Shown: positions 1-9,625 of the stretch, in pieces
Layout: each line of letters begins with the position of its first letter
How positions within the stretch are numbered: position 1 is the first letter of the stretch
Assembly (NCBI RefSeq): GCF_014194695.1
Contig: NZ_JACIAH010000023.1
Location: 1 to 64,000 of the forward strand
Reading direction: 5' to 3'
DNA length: 64,000 bases
Origin: Rhizobium sp. BK399
GTDB taxonomy: Bacteria; Pseudomonadota; Alphaproteobacteria; Rhizobiales; Rhizobiaceae
Notes under the pieces: model-generated
What the model saw: only the letters and a program-made list of their open reading frames with translations
Database searches by the model: none
Told to the model about the DNA's origin: nothing
Translations under genes and position numbers: made by a program

Positions 1-134
1 TCGAGCACGCGCGGCAAGAGCTTCTCCTGCGCATAGGCGTGTGCAGTCTCCTGCACCATGCGCTCCTCGTCCGTCAGCTGCTCCACCAGCCGGAACGGAT
101 CGGCCCAGTCGAAGATCTCGCGTGTTTGTAGCAT
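1..134 (-). CDS. Acyl-CoA dehydrogenase, N-terminal part only (cut by window edge)
   Basis: Reverse-strand frame beginning MLQTREIFDWADPFRLVEQL and running off the left edge after about 44 residues. The FDWADPFRL...QLTDEERMV layout is the usual opening of glutaryl-CoA-dehydrogenase-type acyl-CoA dehydrogenases. This would be an FAD enzyme that oxidises an acyl-CoA and passes electrons to ETF. It lies 11 bases downstream of another acyl-CoA dehydrogenase in the same orientation, so it is probably the next gene of the aminobenzoyl-CoA operon. A glutaryl-CoA dehydrogenase role would fit, because ring cleavage and beta-oxidation of the reduced aminobenzoyl-CoA ring can end in dicarboxylyl-CoA intermediates. 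That role is inference; only the N-terminus is visible. Confidence 0.7.
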   Translation of the reverse strand, partial: MLQTREIFDWADPFRLVEQLTDEERMVQETAHAYAQEKLLPRVL

Positions 135-145
135 TATGTCTCTCA

Positions 146-1327
<1,182 letters not shown>

Positions 1328-1330
1328 AGT

Positions 1331-2182
1331 CTAGTTTCCCTCGAAGGTTGGCTTGCGCTTGGCGGCAAAGGCTTCAAAGGCGCGGCGAAAATCCTGTGTC
1401 GCCATGCAGATGGCCTGTGCCTGCGCTTCGGATTCGACCATCTCGTCGATGCCCATCGCCCATTCCTGGTTCAACATGGTTTTGGTCATGCCATGTGCGA
1501 ACCACGGTCCGTCGGCCAGCGAGGCTGCTAGCTTGTGTGCCTCGGCGGAGAGATCGCTGCTTGGATGAAGGGCATTGTAGAAGCCCCAGGCATTGCCTTC
1601 GGCGGCGGACATGGAACGCCCGGTGTAAAGCAATTCGGCGGCGCGGCCCTGGCCGATGATGCGGGGGAGGATCCCGCATGCGCCCATGTCTGCCCCCGCA
1701 AGCCCGACGCGGGTAAAGAGGAAGGCAGTCTTTGCTTCAGGAGTCGCCAGCCTGAGATCGGACGCCATGGCGAGAATTGCGCCAGCGCCTGCACAGATGC
1801 CGTCGACAGCGGCGACGATCGGCTGTGGGCATTTGCGCATCGCCTTGACAAGATCACCCGTCATGCGCGTAAACGCAAGGAGCTCGGGCATTGCCATGCG
1901 CGTCAACGGCTCGATGATCTCGAACACGTCACCGCCAGACGAGAAATTGCCGCCAGCTCCCGATAGCACGATCGCCCGCACGTCCGATGCATAGGCGAGA
2001 TCGCGAAACAGGTCGCGCAACTCGGCATAGCTGTCGAAGGTCAACGGGTTCTTCCGATCCGGCCGGTTGAGCGTGATCGTCGCAACGCGTCCGTCCTCGC
2101 TGACGTCCCAGAGGAAATGCCGGGGTTGAAGGTCCCTGAAGGAGCGCAGGTGTCCCTGCATGGTCATGTCGTTGTCGCTCAT
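1331..2182 (-). CDS. Enoyl-CoA hydratase/isomerase family protein
   Basis: Crotonase-fold protein of 283 residues. The start MSDNDMTM is chosen because its ATG overlaps the upstream SDR stop as ATGA; a longer upstream reading would run inside the SDR gene. The oxyanion-hole segments are visible: AIVLSGAGGNFSSGGDVFE for the first and ...VGLAGADMGACGILPRIIG for the second. The N-terminal extension before TITLNRPDRKNPL is longer than in minimal crotonases and resembles hydratases found beside 2-aminobenzoyl-CoA monooxygenase genes. The probable role is hydration, or ring hydrolysis, of a cyclic unsaturated acyl-CoA. Neighbouring overlaps point to one polycistronic message. Confidence 0.88.
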   Translation of the reverse strand: MSDNDMTMQGHLRSFRDLQPRHFLWDVSEDGRVATITLNRPDRKNPLTFDSYAELRDLFRDLAYASDVRAIVLSGAGGNFSSGGDVFEIIEPLTRMAMPELLAFTRMTGDLVKAMRKCPQPIVAAVDGICAGAGAILAMASDLRLATPEAKTAFLFTRVGLAGADMGACGILPRIIGQGRAAELLYTGRSMSAAEGNAWGFYNALHPSSDLSAEAHKLAASLADGPWFAHGMTKTMLNQEWAMGIDEMVESEAQAQAICMATQDFRRAFEAFAAKRKPTFEGN

Positions 2183-2973
2183 CCCGCCAAAACCTCCCCA
2201 CCAGCCACTGCGATGGCCTGTCCGTTGATCGATGCGCTGCCGGGGGCCGCAAGCCACAGCACTGCGTCCGCGACCTCTTCGGGCTTTACGAGCCGGCCTT
2301 GCGGATTGGATTTCGTGAATTCGGCGAGCGCCTGTTCGGCGCTGCGCCCGGTTTTTTCGATGATCATTTCGATCGATCGCGCGATGATCGGTGTGTCGGT
2401 AAAGCCCGGGCAGACTGCATTGACGGTTATCCCCGTCTTTGCGAGTTCCAGCGCCAGTGACCGGGTCAGGCCAACGACGCCATGCTTGGCCGCGACATAA
2501 GCGGAGACGTATCCATACCCGGTCAGCCCCGCGGTCGAGGCGATATTGATGATGCGTGCCCCGTCTCCCCGTGCCTTGAGGTCCGGCAGCACCGCCTGGG
2601 TCACGAGGAAGACGCCGGTCAGATCGACGGCGAGCACCTCATTCCACATGTCGAGGCTGGTCTTTTCGAAGGCGGCGCTCGGGGCCTGGCCGGCATTGTT
2701 GACGAGAATGTCTACCGGGCCGAATGCCTTGCGGGCGCTCCCCAGTCCCCTGGCGATTGCTGCCGCATTTGTCACATCGAACCCATCGACGACATGAACA
2801 CCTTCGGTTCCGATTTCATCGGCGAGAGCCTGCAGCGGCTCGCGCCTTCTGCCGGCGAGCGTCACATGCGCCCCGTCCGAAACAAGGGCACGGGCGATCG
2901 CCGCTCCGATACCGGACCCGGCGCCGGTGACGAGGGCGTGGCGGCCTGAGAGTTTGCCTGACGTGGTCATCAT
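2179..2973 (-). CDS. SDR-family 3-hydroxyacyl-CoA dehydrogenase-like oxidoreductase
   Basis: Classical short-chain dehydrogenase of 264 residues. The NAD(P)-binding TGAGSGIG is near 17-24, NNAG near 92-95, and the catalytic triad is Ser146, Tyr159 and Lys163 (YVAAK). It starts 8 bases after the hydroxylase/reductase gene and overlaps the hydratase start by 4 bases. Between a ring-hydroxylating/reducing enzyme and a crotonase, the most economical role is a 3-hydroxyacyl-CoA dehydrogenase in the beta-oxidation-like breakdown of the reduced aminobenzoyl-CoA ring. Family membership is clear; the substrate is inferred from context. Confidence 0.87.
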   Translation of the reverse strand: MMTTSGKLSGRHALVTGAGSGIGAAIARALVSDGAHVTLAGRRREPLQALADEIGTEGVHVVDGFDVTNAAAIARGLGSARKAFGPVDILVNNAGQAPSAAFEKTSLDMWNEVLAVDLTGVFLVTQAVLPDLKARGDGARIINIASTAGLTGYGYVSAYVAAKHGVVGLTRSLALELAKTGITVNAVCPGFTDTPIIARSIEMIIEKTGRSAEQALAEFTKSNPQGRLVKPEEVADAVLWLAAPGSASINGQAIAVAGGEVLAG

Positions 2974-2980
2974 GACGCGC

Positions 2981-5305
2981 CTATTTGGCCGGCGCCGCCG
3001 TGGCGGCGCGGGCGAGGTTGGCCTCGTACTGATATTTGCCGGCCTGATATTGCTTCGGCCACGCTATCGAGGTCAGACCGATCTTGGCTGCTTCATGCAA
3101 TGACCAGGCAGGGTCGGCAAGGTGCGGACGGGCAACGGCGCATAGATCGGCGCGACCGGCCGCAATGATGGAGTTGGCGTGATCGGCCTCCGAGATCGCG
3201 CCGACGGCGATTGTCGGAATGCCGACCTCGTTGCGGATCTTGTCGGAGAACGGGGTCTGGAAGAGGCGGCCGTAGACCGGCTGCTCGTTTTTTGACACCT
3301 GACCCGAGGAGCAATCGATGAGGTCAGCGCCGGCATCCTTGAACATCTGCGCGAAGATTGCCGCATCCTCGGGCGTGTTCCCGCCGTCCATCCAGTCATG
3401 GCAGGACAGTCGCACGGACATCGGCTTGTCCTCGGGCCAGGCGGCGCGCATTGCCCGGAAGATCTCGAGCGGGTAGCGGGCGCGATTTTCGTGGCTGCCG
3501 CCATACTCGTCATCGCGCAGGTTGGTGACCGGCGAGAGGAAGCTGGATAACAGGTAGCCGTGGGCGCAGTGCAGTTCGAGCCAGTCGGCGCCGGTCGTAA
3601 CCGCAAGTTCCGTCGCACGGACATGGTCTGCCTTGACGCGGTCCATGTCGGCGCGATCCATCGCCTTCGGGACCTGGCTGTTCTTGAGATAGGGCACGGC
3701 GGAGGCCGAGATCAGCGGCCAGCCGCCTTCGCTGACGGGTTGGTCGATGCCGTCCCAGGCGAGCCTGGTCGAACCCTTGCGGCCGGCGTGGCCGATCTGG
3801 ATTCCCATCTTGGCGGCGCTGTTGGTGTGAACGAAATCGACCAGCCGGCGCCATTGCGCGGCTTGCTCCTCGTTCCAGAGCCCGAGGCAACCAGGCGTGA
3901 TGCGGGCGTCGGGCGAGACACAGGTCATTTCCGCAAACACCAGTCCGGCACCACCGAGCGCCCGCGAGCCGAGGTGGACGATATGAAAATCGTTCAGCAA
4001 TCCATCCTGTGCCGAATACATGGCCATCGGCGAAACCACGATGCGATTGATGAGCGTGGTTCCGCGCAGTTGATAGGGCGTGAACATCGGTGGCAGGCAC
4101 CTGTCGTTTCCGACAGCGACGCCCGATTTCTTCGCAAACCAGCGCTCGTAGCCTTCGAGCCAGGTCTTGTCGCGCAGGCGCAGGTTCTCATGGCTGATGC
4201 GTTGAGAGCGGGTCAGCATGGAATACATGAACTGCTGCGGCTCAAGCCTATCGGCGTAGCGGCGACCCACGACCTCGAACCATTCCATGGCGTTGCGCGC
4301 CGCATTCTGGATGCGCGCGACGTCGACACGGCGAATCTCCTCGTAGGTTTCGAGGACGGCCGGGATCGCTTCCCTGCCGTGTCCGTGCATCTGGAACTGC
4401 CTTGTCAGCTCGATCGCATCGTCGATTGCGAGCTTCGTGCCGGAGCCGATGGCGAAATGTGCGGTATGAGCCGCGTCGCCCATCAGCACGACATGCGAGT
4501 TGCCATTGAAATGACTCCACTTGCCGCAGATCAGGCGATTGAAGTTCAGCCAGGCAGAACCACGCAGATGGCGTGAGTTGGTCATCAGCGGTGCGCCGTC
4601 GAGCACCTCGCGGAACAGGTTTTCGCAAAACGCGATCGAGCCGTCCTGATCCATCTTGTCGAGACCGTGGGCCAGGTAGGCCTCCTCGGTCGTCTCGATG
4701 ATGAAGGTCGAGGTCTGGTCATCGAACTTGTAGATGTGCGCCTGGAACCAGCCGTGGTCCGTCTTGCGGAAGTCGAAAGTGAAGGCGTCATAGAGTTTGT
4801 TGGTGCCAAGCCAGATGTAGCGGTTCGGCCGGGTGATCATGTCGGGTTGGAACACCTCGGGATAGTGGTTGCGGATCTTTGAATTCAACCCGTCCGATCC
4901 GATCACCAGGTCGGCGTCGGGGAAGTCGAGATCGGAGGTCACGTCGGTTTCGAAGATCAGCTCGACGCCGAGTTCCTCGCAGCGCTTCTGGAGGACGTTG
5001 AGCAGCTTCTTGCGACCGATACCGACGAAGCCGTGGCCGGACGTGCGCTGGCGGGTGCCCTTGAACCAGACCTCGATGTCGTCCCAGTGATTGAACGCAT
5101 CCTGGATCTCAGCGGCACTTTCCGGGTCCCATTCCTGCATCGCGGCCATGGTGGCATCCGAGAACACGACCCCCCAGCCGAAGGTATCGTAGGGCCGGTT
5201 GCGCTCGACGACACGAATGGAGTGCTCAGGGTGAAGCTTCTTCATCAAAAGGCCGAAATAGAGCCCCGCTGGACCTCCTCCGATACAGACGATGCGCATC
5301 TTCAT
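2981..5305 (-). CDS. Bifunctional FAD monooxygenase / Old Yellow Enzyme, 2-aminobenzoyl-CoA monooxygenase/reductase type
   Basis: A 774-residue fusion. Residues about 1-390 are a flavoprotein hydroxylase with the dinucleotide motif GGGPAGLYFG and the conserved GDAAHTAHFAIGSGTK region. Residues about 400-760 are an Old-Yellow-Enzyme NADH:flavin oxidoreductase barrel (LPPMFTPYQLRGTTLINRIV, HAGRKGS, ELHCAHGYLLSSFLSP). This architecture is known from 2-aminobenzoyl-CoA monooxygenase/reductase and the related salicylyl-CoA 5-hydroxylases. In those enzymes the first half hydroxylates the CoA-activated ring and the second half reduces it, making it non-aromatic. The downstream acyl-CoA enzymes support that role. 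No aminobenzoate-CoA ligase is visible and it may lie beyond the left edge. Salicylyl-CoA as substrate cannot be excluded. Confidence 0.88.
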   Translation of the reverse strand: MKMRIVCIGGGPAGLYFGLLMKKLHPEHSIRVVERNRPYDTFGWGVVFSDATMAAMQEWDPESAAEIQDAFNHWDDIEVWFKGTRQRTSGHGFVGIGRKKLLNVLQKRCEELGVELIFETDVTSDLDFPDADLVIGSDGLNSKIRNHYPEVFQPDMITRPNRYIWLGTNKLYDAFTFDFRKTDHGWFQAHIYKFDDQTSTFIIETTEEAYLAHGLDKMDQDGSIAFCENLFREVLDGAPLMTNSRHLRGSAWLNFNRLICGKWSHFNGNSHVVLMGDAAHTAHFAIGSGTKLAIDDAIELTRQFQMHGHGREAIPAVLETYEEIRRVDVARIQNAARNAMEWFEVVGRRYADRLEPQQFMYSMLTRSQRISHENLRLRDKTWLEGYERWFAKKSGVAVGNDRCLPPMFTPYQLRGTTLINRIVVSPMAMYSAQDGLLNDFHIVHLGSRALGGAGLVFAEMTCVSPDARITPGCLGLWNEEQAAQWRRLVDFVHTNSAAKMGIQIGHAGRKGSTRLAWDGIDQPVSEGGWPLISASAVPYLKNSQVPKAMDRADMDRVKADHVRATELAVTTGADWLELHCAHGYLLSSFLSPVTNLRDDEYGGSHENRARYPLEIFRAMRAAWPEDKPMSVRLSCHDWMDGGNTPEDAAIFAQMFKDAGADLIDCSSGQVSKNEQPVYGRLFQTPFSDKIRNEVGIPTIAVGAISEADHANSIIAAGRADLCAVARPHLADPAWSLHEAAKIGLTSIAWPKQYQAGKYQYEANLARAATAAPAK

Positions 5306-5346
5306 TCCTTCCCGGTCACGCCGCGCATGTGCCGGCGATCAAGTTA

Positions 5347-5359
5347 TTTGAAGTTTAAA
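5347..5359. promoter_or_regulatory. Near-perfect AT-rich palindrome upstream of the aminobenzoyl-CoA hydroxylase gene
   Basis: TTTGAAGTTTAAA is a 13-base inverted repeat with one mismatched pair, 42 bases upstream of the hydroxylase start in an AT-rich stretch. The same TTTnAA..TTnAAA shape recurs at 25649-25662 upstream of the aminotransferase gene. Position and symmetry suit an operator for a dimeric regulator such as one of the MarR proteins encoded nearby. The assignment is inference. Confidence 0.4.
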
Positions 5360-5425
5360 ATATATAGAGGCAGAGCGAGGCGTCAAGGGTTAATCAATGG
5401 AATCCCGCAGGCGGTGGGCTCGTCC

Positions 5426-5941
5426 CTATCGCTCGAGCCTGCGATATCCACCATGCCAGTAGATCAACGCATCCTGGCCTTCAGTGACGCGAATGGCATT
5501 CACCTGGCCGATAATGATGGAGTGCGTCGCCCGGTCGATCATTTCCTCCAACGTGCAATCAAGGCTAACGGTGGCATCGACCAGCAACGGGGCACCCGTC
5601 GAAAGCGTGGTCCACTCGGCGTTGGCGTAACGCTCAGAGCCTTTGCAGCCGTGGCGGCCGGAGAAGCGTTCGGCAATGTCCTGCTGGTGGCCCGCCAGCG
5701 AATTCACGCCGAAATGGCCGAACCGGCGAAAAAGCGGCCAGCTGGAAGACGACCGGTTGACGCAGGCCATGACCAGTGGCGGGTCGGCGGCCAGCGAAAC
5801 GGCAGAGGTGACGACGAGGCCGGAGCGCTCGCTACCCGTTCCAACAGTGATAACGGCGACATTGCCGGGAAGATGGCGCATGGCGGCCCGGAACATGTCC
5901 GTTGACGGTTGAAGCCCGCCCTGGCTTTCCTGAAGCAGCAT
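5426..5941 (-). CDS. Flavin reductase family protein (HpaC/DIM6-like)
   Basis: A 171-residue member of the NAD(P)H:FMN/FAD reductase family. It shows the characteristic start of the split-barrel FMN-binding domain (FRAAMRHLPGNVAVITVGT), a VTSAVSLAADPPLVMACVN strand pair, and the H-x-F-x-V-N-S-L-A segment (HFGVNSLAG). Such proteins supply free reduced flavin to two-component monooxygenases. Here the likely partner is the luciferase-like monooxygenase encoded 158 bases upstream in the same direction. The hydroxylase downstream carries its own reductase half and should not need it. The gap before the downstream operon contains a palindrome, so separate transcription is possible. Confidence 0.88.
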   Translation of the reverse strand: MLLQESQGGLQPSTDMFRAAMRHLPGNVAVITVGTGSERSGLVVTSAVSLAADPPLVMACVNRSSSSWPLFRRFGHFGVNSLAGHQQDIAERFSGRHGCKGSERYANAEWTTLSTGAPLLVDATVSLDCTLEEMIDRATHSIIIGQVNAIRVTEGQDALIYWHGGYRRLER

Positions 5942-6099
5942 GACAATCCTCCCAGAATGCGTGGTGTGTGCGCCTGCTCAACCGGAATTGGTTTTCCGCA
6001 ATAGAGCATGCGCCGGTTCAGATGCTGGAGCGTTCCGTTCGCGGCGGTTGGAGACGTTGCGGCGACAGTGCCGAAAACGATTTGAGCGCCCCGCCAGGG

Positions 6100-7224
6100 T
6101 TAGACAGCAATATCGAATGCCTTGGCTGGACGGCGAATGCCCTCTGAGGCCAGGATCGGCAGGACCGTGTCGCGGAAGTACGGGAACTCCACCAGATAGT
6201 CCACGAACGAGAGCGTCGTGCCCCGGAAGCCGGCCTTATGCAGCGAAAGGATGCCGTCTGCGATCTGCTCTGGTGTTCCGACGAGCGGGAAGCCGCCATG
6301 GCCTGCGGCCATCCGGTCCCGGATCAGTGCCAAAAGGTCATGCGGGAAGGACTGGGCATGCGCAAACTGCAGGCGCACCAGATTGTCGACGGCGTCCCAG
6401 TCAGCATTGTCCTGCCCGAAATGACGAAGATAGTCTCGAGCCTCCTTCTCCGTCGGGCGGCAGACGACGTGTGAAAAAGTCAGGACGCCGACAGGGCGGC
6501 CAACGTCTGCAGCCTGCGCCTTCAGTGCGGTGATCTCGTCGACCGAGCGGGCGAGATCGATTGCCGGCGTGAACAGGAAATCGGCGTTGCGGACCGCGAA
6601 GTTGCGGCCTTCACCGGAGCCTGCCGCGTTCAGGATCGGGACATGGCCGGATGGCCGTGGGTCTCCCAGAATGTTGGTGAGCTTGAAGTGCTGGCCGTTC
6701 CAGTCGAAAGCCTCCTTGCGGCTCCACAGTGCCTTGACGACATCAAACCACTCTTGCGCATATTCGTAACGCTCGGCGTGACCGGCTGGAAGGTCGAGAC
6801 CGAGCGCCTGATATTCCGGCTGGTTCCAGCCCGCGACGATATTCAGCCCGATGCGGCCGCCGCTGATCTGGTCGATGGTGGCGATCTGCTTGGCAACGAC
6901 CGCCGGCAGGTTGGCTGCCGTATGGATCGTCGCAAAGACGTTGATATCGCGTGTCCGCGCCAGAAGTGCGGCCGCCCAGGTCATCGTTTCGAGCACGTTG
7001 CCGTGGAAGTTTGTATCGCCGCCATACCCGATCCAGCGTGCGATCGGGAGCATGAAGTCGATGCCGGCCGCGTCGAGGAGGTGGGCAAGTTGCAGGTTGT
7101 TGTCCCAGGAGTTCACCCAGCGTTCGGGAACCTTTGTTACCGACATGCCGCCGGAACAGTTGGTCGCGAAGGTCCCGAGCAGGAACTGCTGGTCGTCGAA
7201 CATGGAGTTGCGCTCATTGGTCAT
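6100..7224 (-). CDS. LLM-class flavin-dependent monooxygenase
   Basis: A 374-residue luciferase-like monooxygenase with the TIM-barrel landmarks of the RutA/SsuD/DszA branch: MLPIARWIGYGGDTNF, TWAAALLARTRDINVFAT, GGRIGLNIVAGWNQPEY and GGFPLVGTPEQIADGI. It would use FMNH2 and O2 to oxidise a small organic substrate. The start is supported by GAGGTG seven bases before ATG; a second in-frame ATG eight codons later is less well placed. It is divergent from a winged-helix regulator and followed by a flavin reductase gene, the expected partner. It resembles a second paralogue at 27.9-29.0 kb in this window. The substrate is unknown; an indole- or isatin-related N-heterocycle is a context-based guess. 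Confidence 0.87.
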   Translation of the reverse strand: MTNERNSMFDDQQFLLGTFATNCSGGMSVTKVPERWVNSWDNNLQLAHLLDAAGIDFMLPIARWIGYGGDTNFHGNVLETMTWAAALLARTRDINVFATIHTAANLPAVVAKQIATIDQISGGRIGLNIVAGWNQPEYQALGLDLPAGHAERYEYAQEWFDVVKALWSRKEAFDWNGQHFKLTNILGDPRPSGHVPILNAAGSGEGRNFAVRNADFLFTPAIDLARSVDEITALKAQAADVGRPVGVLTFSHVVCRPTEKEARDYLRHFGQDNADWDAVDNLVRLQFAHAQSFPHDLLALIRDRMAAGHGGFPLVGTPEQIADGILSLHKAGFRGTTLSFVDYLVEFPYFRDTVLPILASEGIRRPAKAFDIAV

Positions 7225-7241
7225 GGGTTCACCTCGTATTA

Positions 7242-7264
7242 TTTGTTATAATTTATGATACAAA
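7242..7264. promoter_or_regulatory. Inverted repeat in the divergent promoter between the LLM monooxygenase and winged-helix regulator genes
   Basis: TTTGT at 7242-7246 and ACAAA at 7260-7264 form the outer arms of a 23-base AT-rich repeat. Its right side begins 18 bases upstream of the monooxygenase ATG. The location suits repression of the monooxygenase promoter by the divergently encoded regulator. The arms are short, so this is a candidate only. Confidence 0.35.
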
Positions 7265-7329
7265 CTCTATGATTAAATTTATCGCTGTCAATCGACAAAT
7301 GCTGATGGACGCGGTTTTGGGTGGAGGCT

Positions 7330-7908
7330 ATGTCTTGGCTTTCGGAGATCGAAGAGATGCAGCGCAAGGAACCGCATGAAAAGCAGCCTGATGCGGTGGA
7401 CCGCAGCTGGCATCTGGCGCGCACAGCCGTCGAGGTGGATGTCGCCGAGATCGAGTACGCGCTGATGCGCGCCTACGAGGCGTTCGGCCGCTGGCAAACG
7501 GAGTGCCTCGCGTCGGTTGTCGATATTGCCGCAAGCGGTCCCGAGAATGCCATGCTGCACATCATCCGGATGAATGACCGCCCGAAAACGATCAAGGATC
7601 TCGCGCGTCTTGCCAACCGCGAGGACATTCCGAACATCCAGTACAGCCTGCGAAAGCTGATAGGGGCGGGGCTGGTCGTGCGCCAGGGCAGTGGCCGGTC
7701 GGGCGTCACCTATCAGGTGACCGAAAGCGGTCGTGCGGTCACTGACCAGTATGCGGACATCCGTGCGTCACTGTTGATTGCGGCCATCAAATCGGTTCCG
7801 AATTTTCCGCACAAACTGGAAGAGGCAACGCGGACACTGGAGCTTTTGACGGGTATTTACGAACAGGTTGCGCGCGTCGCTGCCACGCATCGTCGCTCGC
7901 ATCCCTGA
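7330..7908 (+). CDS. MarR-like winged-helix transcriptional regulator
   Basis: About 192 residues. A winged-helix core spans about 65-140: LHIIRMNDRPKTIKDLARL, then a recognition-helix region NIQYSLRKLIGAGLVVRQGS and a wing SGVTYQVTESGRAVTD. The N- and C-terminal helices would form the dimer interface. The predicted role is a cytoplasmic repressor of the divergent monooxygenase/flavin reductase genes. A GTG at 7321 opens the frame nine bases earlier, but the chosen ATG follows GGAGG. That spacing is only two bases, so the ATG at 7357 (after GGAGA at a normal distance) also remains possible. The ligand is unknown. Confidence 0.75.
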   Translation: MSWLSEIEEMQRKEPHEKQPDAVDRSWHLARTAVEVDVAEIEYALMRAYEAFGRWQTECLASVVDIAASGPENAMLHIIRMNDRPKTIKDLARLANREDIPNIQYSLRKLIGAGLVVRQGSGRSGVTYQVTESGRAVTDQYADIRASLLIAAIKSVPNFPHKLEEATRTLELLTGIYEQVARVAATHRRSHP

Positions 7909-7923
7909 CGCTCACTGGAAGAA

Positions 7924-8754
7924 CTAAGCCTCGGCAACGCGGTCGAGCCAACCGGGCTCAATACGGGGCAGGGGAATGGCGTCAAGCAAGGCGCGCGTGT
8001 AGGCGTTTTCGGGAGCAGTAAAGACACGATCGCACGAACCGTGCTCTACCACGGTGCCGTGCCGCATCACGTAGACCCTGTCGCAGACTGCACGGATGAC
8101 GGACAGATCGTGGCTGATGAAGGCCATGGACAGACCGAGGTCTCGCGAGAGTTCCTTCATCAGGTTGAGGACCTGGGCCTGGGTGGAGACGTCGAGCCCG
8201 GAAACGACTTCGTCGGCCAGAACGAAGTCGGGTTCGAGCAGTGCTGCTCGCGCAATGCCGACACGCTGGCGCTGGCCGCCCGACAGCTCATGCGGATTGC
8301 GATCAAGGCAGGCGGTCGGCAACATGAAGCGCTCGAAGATCGCGGCGATCCGGCGCTCTGCGCCCCTGGCGTCGTCTGCGAGACGGTGCAGGAGCAGGGG
8401 CTCCACGAGAATGCGCCGGATCGTGTGGCGAGGGTTCAGCGAAGCCATCGGATCCTGAAAGATCATCTGCATGCGTCTTCGCAGTGGCCGTAGTGCCGCG
8501 TCGGGAATGTCTGTGATGTCTTTCCCGTCGAAACGGATCGTACCGGCCGAAACATTGACGAGCCGAAGCAGTGCGCGGCCAAGCGTCGTCTTGCCCGAAC
8601 CGGATTCACCGACGATGCCGACTGTTTCTCCACGCCTGATGTCAATGTCGACGCCAAACAGCACCTTGTGGCCGCCGCCCGGCTTTCCGAGCAGTCCGCG
8701 GGTCGCGCCGTATGTGACTTCGATGCCGGATGCGGTCAAAAGCTTGTCAGACAT
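7924..8754 (-). CDS. Peptide/nickel-type ABC transporter ATP-binding protein (DppF-like)
   Basis: ABC ATPase of about 276 residues with Walker A GESGSGKTT, Q-loop FQDPMASLNPR, signature LSGGQRQRVGIA, Walker B LEPDFVLADE and H-loop AFISHDLS. The C-terminal tail (ENAYTRALLDAIP) is typical of the second ATPase of oligopeptide importers. The start MSDKLL overlaps the upstream ATPase gene by 8 bases; seven extra in-frame codons upstream are unlikely to be used. It is the last gene of a five-gene importer operon and works at the inner face of the membrane. Confidence 0.9.
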   Translation of the reverse strand: MSDKLLTASGIEVTYGATRGLLGKPGGGHKVLFGVDIDIRRGETVGIVGESGSGKTTLGRALLRLVNVSAGTIRFDGKDITDIPDAALRPLRRRMQMIFQDPMASLNPRHTIRRILVEPLLLHRLADDARGAERRIAAIFERFMLPTACLDRNPHELSGGQRQRVGIARAALLEPDFVLADEVVSGLDVSTQAQVLNLMKELSRDLGLSMAFISHDLSVIRAVCDRVYVMRHGTVVEHGSCDRVFTAPENAYTRALLDAIPLPRIEPGWLDRVAEA

Positions 8755-9625
8755 TTGGCCTCGCATCCGTTCCAATTTCCCGCCGCAACTGATCGAACAC
8801 GGCCTGCGGGACAGGCGTCAGCCCGGCGTCCGGACGGTCATAGCGCGGGCTCGCCGCAAGCAGGGCCGCTGTGTAAGCGTGAGCCGGTCGCTCGAGAACG
8901 TCAGCACACGATCCGGCTTCGACGACCTTGCCCGAATAAAGCAGTGTCACACGATCGCAGATCTGTGCGACAACGCCGAGGTCGTGCGTTACGAAGATCA
9001 CAGCCGTTCCATGCTTGTCCTGCATGGCCCGGATCAGACGCAGTATCTGCTTTTGCACGGTCACGTCGAGTGCCGTCGTGGGCTCGTCGGCAACCACGAG
9101 CTTGGGCTCCAGTGAGAAGGCGGCGGCGATCAGCACGCGCTGGCGCATTCCACCGGAAAGCTCATGCGGATAGGCCTGCAGCACACGCAAGGGATCGCGG
9201 ATGTGCACCTCCTCCAAAAGCGAGATGGCCCTTGCATGCGCTTGCCGCGCGGACATCCCACGTTTCATTCTAAGGCCATCCGTCAGCTGCGCTTCGATGC
9301 GCCGGCTCGGGTTGAGTGCCGTTTGCGGATCCTGCGGAACGAGCGCGATTTCGTTTCCGATGATCTGCCGCAATGTCCTCGGAGGAAGGGTCAACAGATC
9401 GCGATCCTCAAACAGAACCGAACCGCCAGTGACACGAATGGTGCGTGGCAGGATGCCGAGCAAGGCTTTTGCGATCGTGGATTTTCCCGCGCCGCTTTCA
9501 CCGACGAGGCCGAGCACTTCGCCACGCATCATCTTGAGCGACACATCCCTGAGGATGGAAGCGCCGCCGTCACGATCGGAAACAGCCGTCAGGCCGGTTA
9601 TGGAAAGGAGAGGAAGATTGCTCAT
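8747..9625 (-). CDS. Peptide/nickel-type ABC transporter ATP-binding protein (DppD-like)
   Basis: A 292-residue ABC ATPase with Walker A GESGAGKST, Q-loop PQDPQTALNPSRRIEAQL, signature LSGGMRQRVLIA, Walker B KLVVADEPTTALDV and H-loop TAVIFVTHDLG. The tail HAYTAALLAASPRYD is the oligopeptide-importer C-terminal motif. It pairs with the following ATPase, forming a heterodimeric nucleotide-binding engine for the two permeases upstream. Four- to eight-base gene overlaps on both sides show translational coupling. Confidence 0.9.
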   Translation of the reverse strand: MSNLPLLSITGLTAVSDRDGGASILRDVSLKMMRGEVLGLVGESGAGKSTIAKALLGILPRTIRVTGGSVLFEDRDLLTLPPRTLRQIIGNEIALVPQDPQTALNPSRRIEAQLTDGLRMKRGMSARQAHARAISLLEEVHIRDPLRVLQAYPHELSGGMRQRVLIAAAFSLEPKLVVADEPTTALDVTVQKQILRLIRAMQDKHGTAVIFVTHDLGVVAQICDRVTLLYSGKVVEAGSCADVLERPAHAYTAALLAASPRYDRPDAGLTPVPQAVFDQLRREIGTDARPNV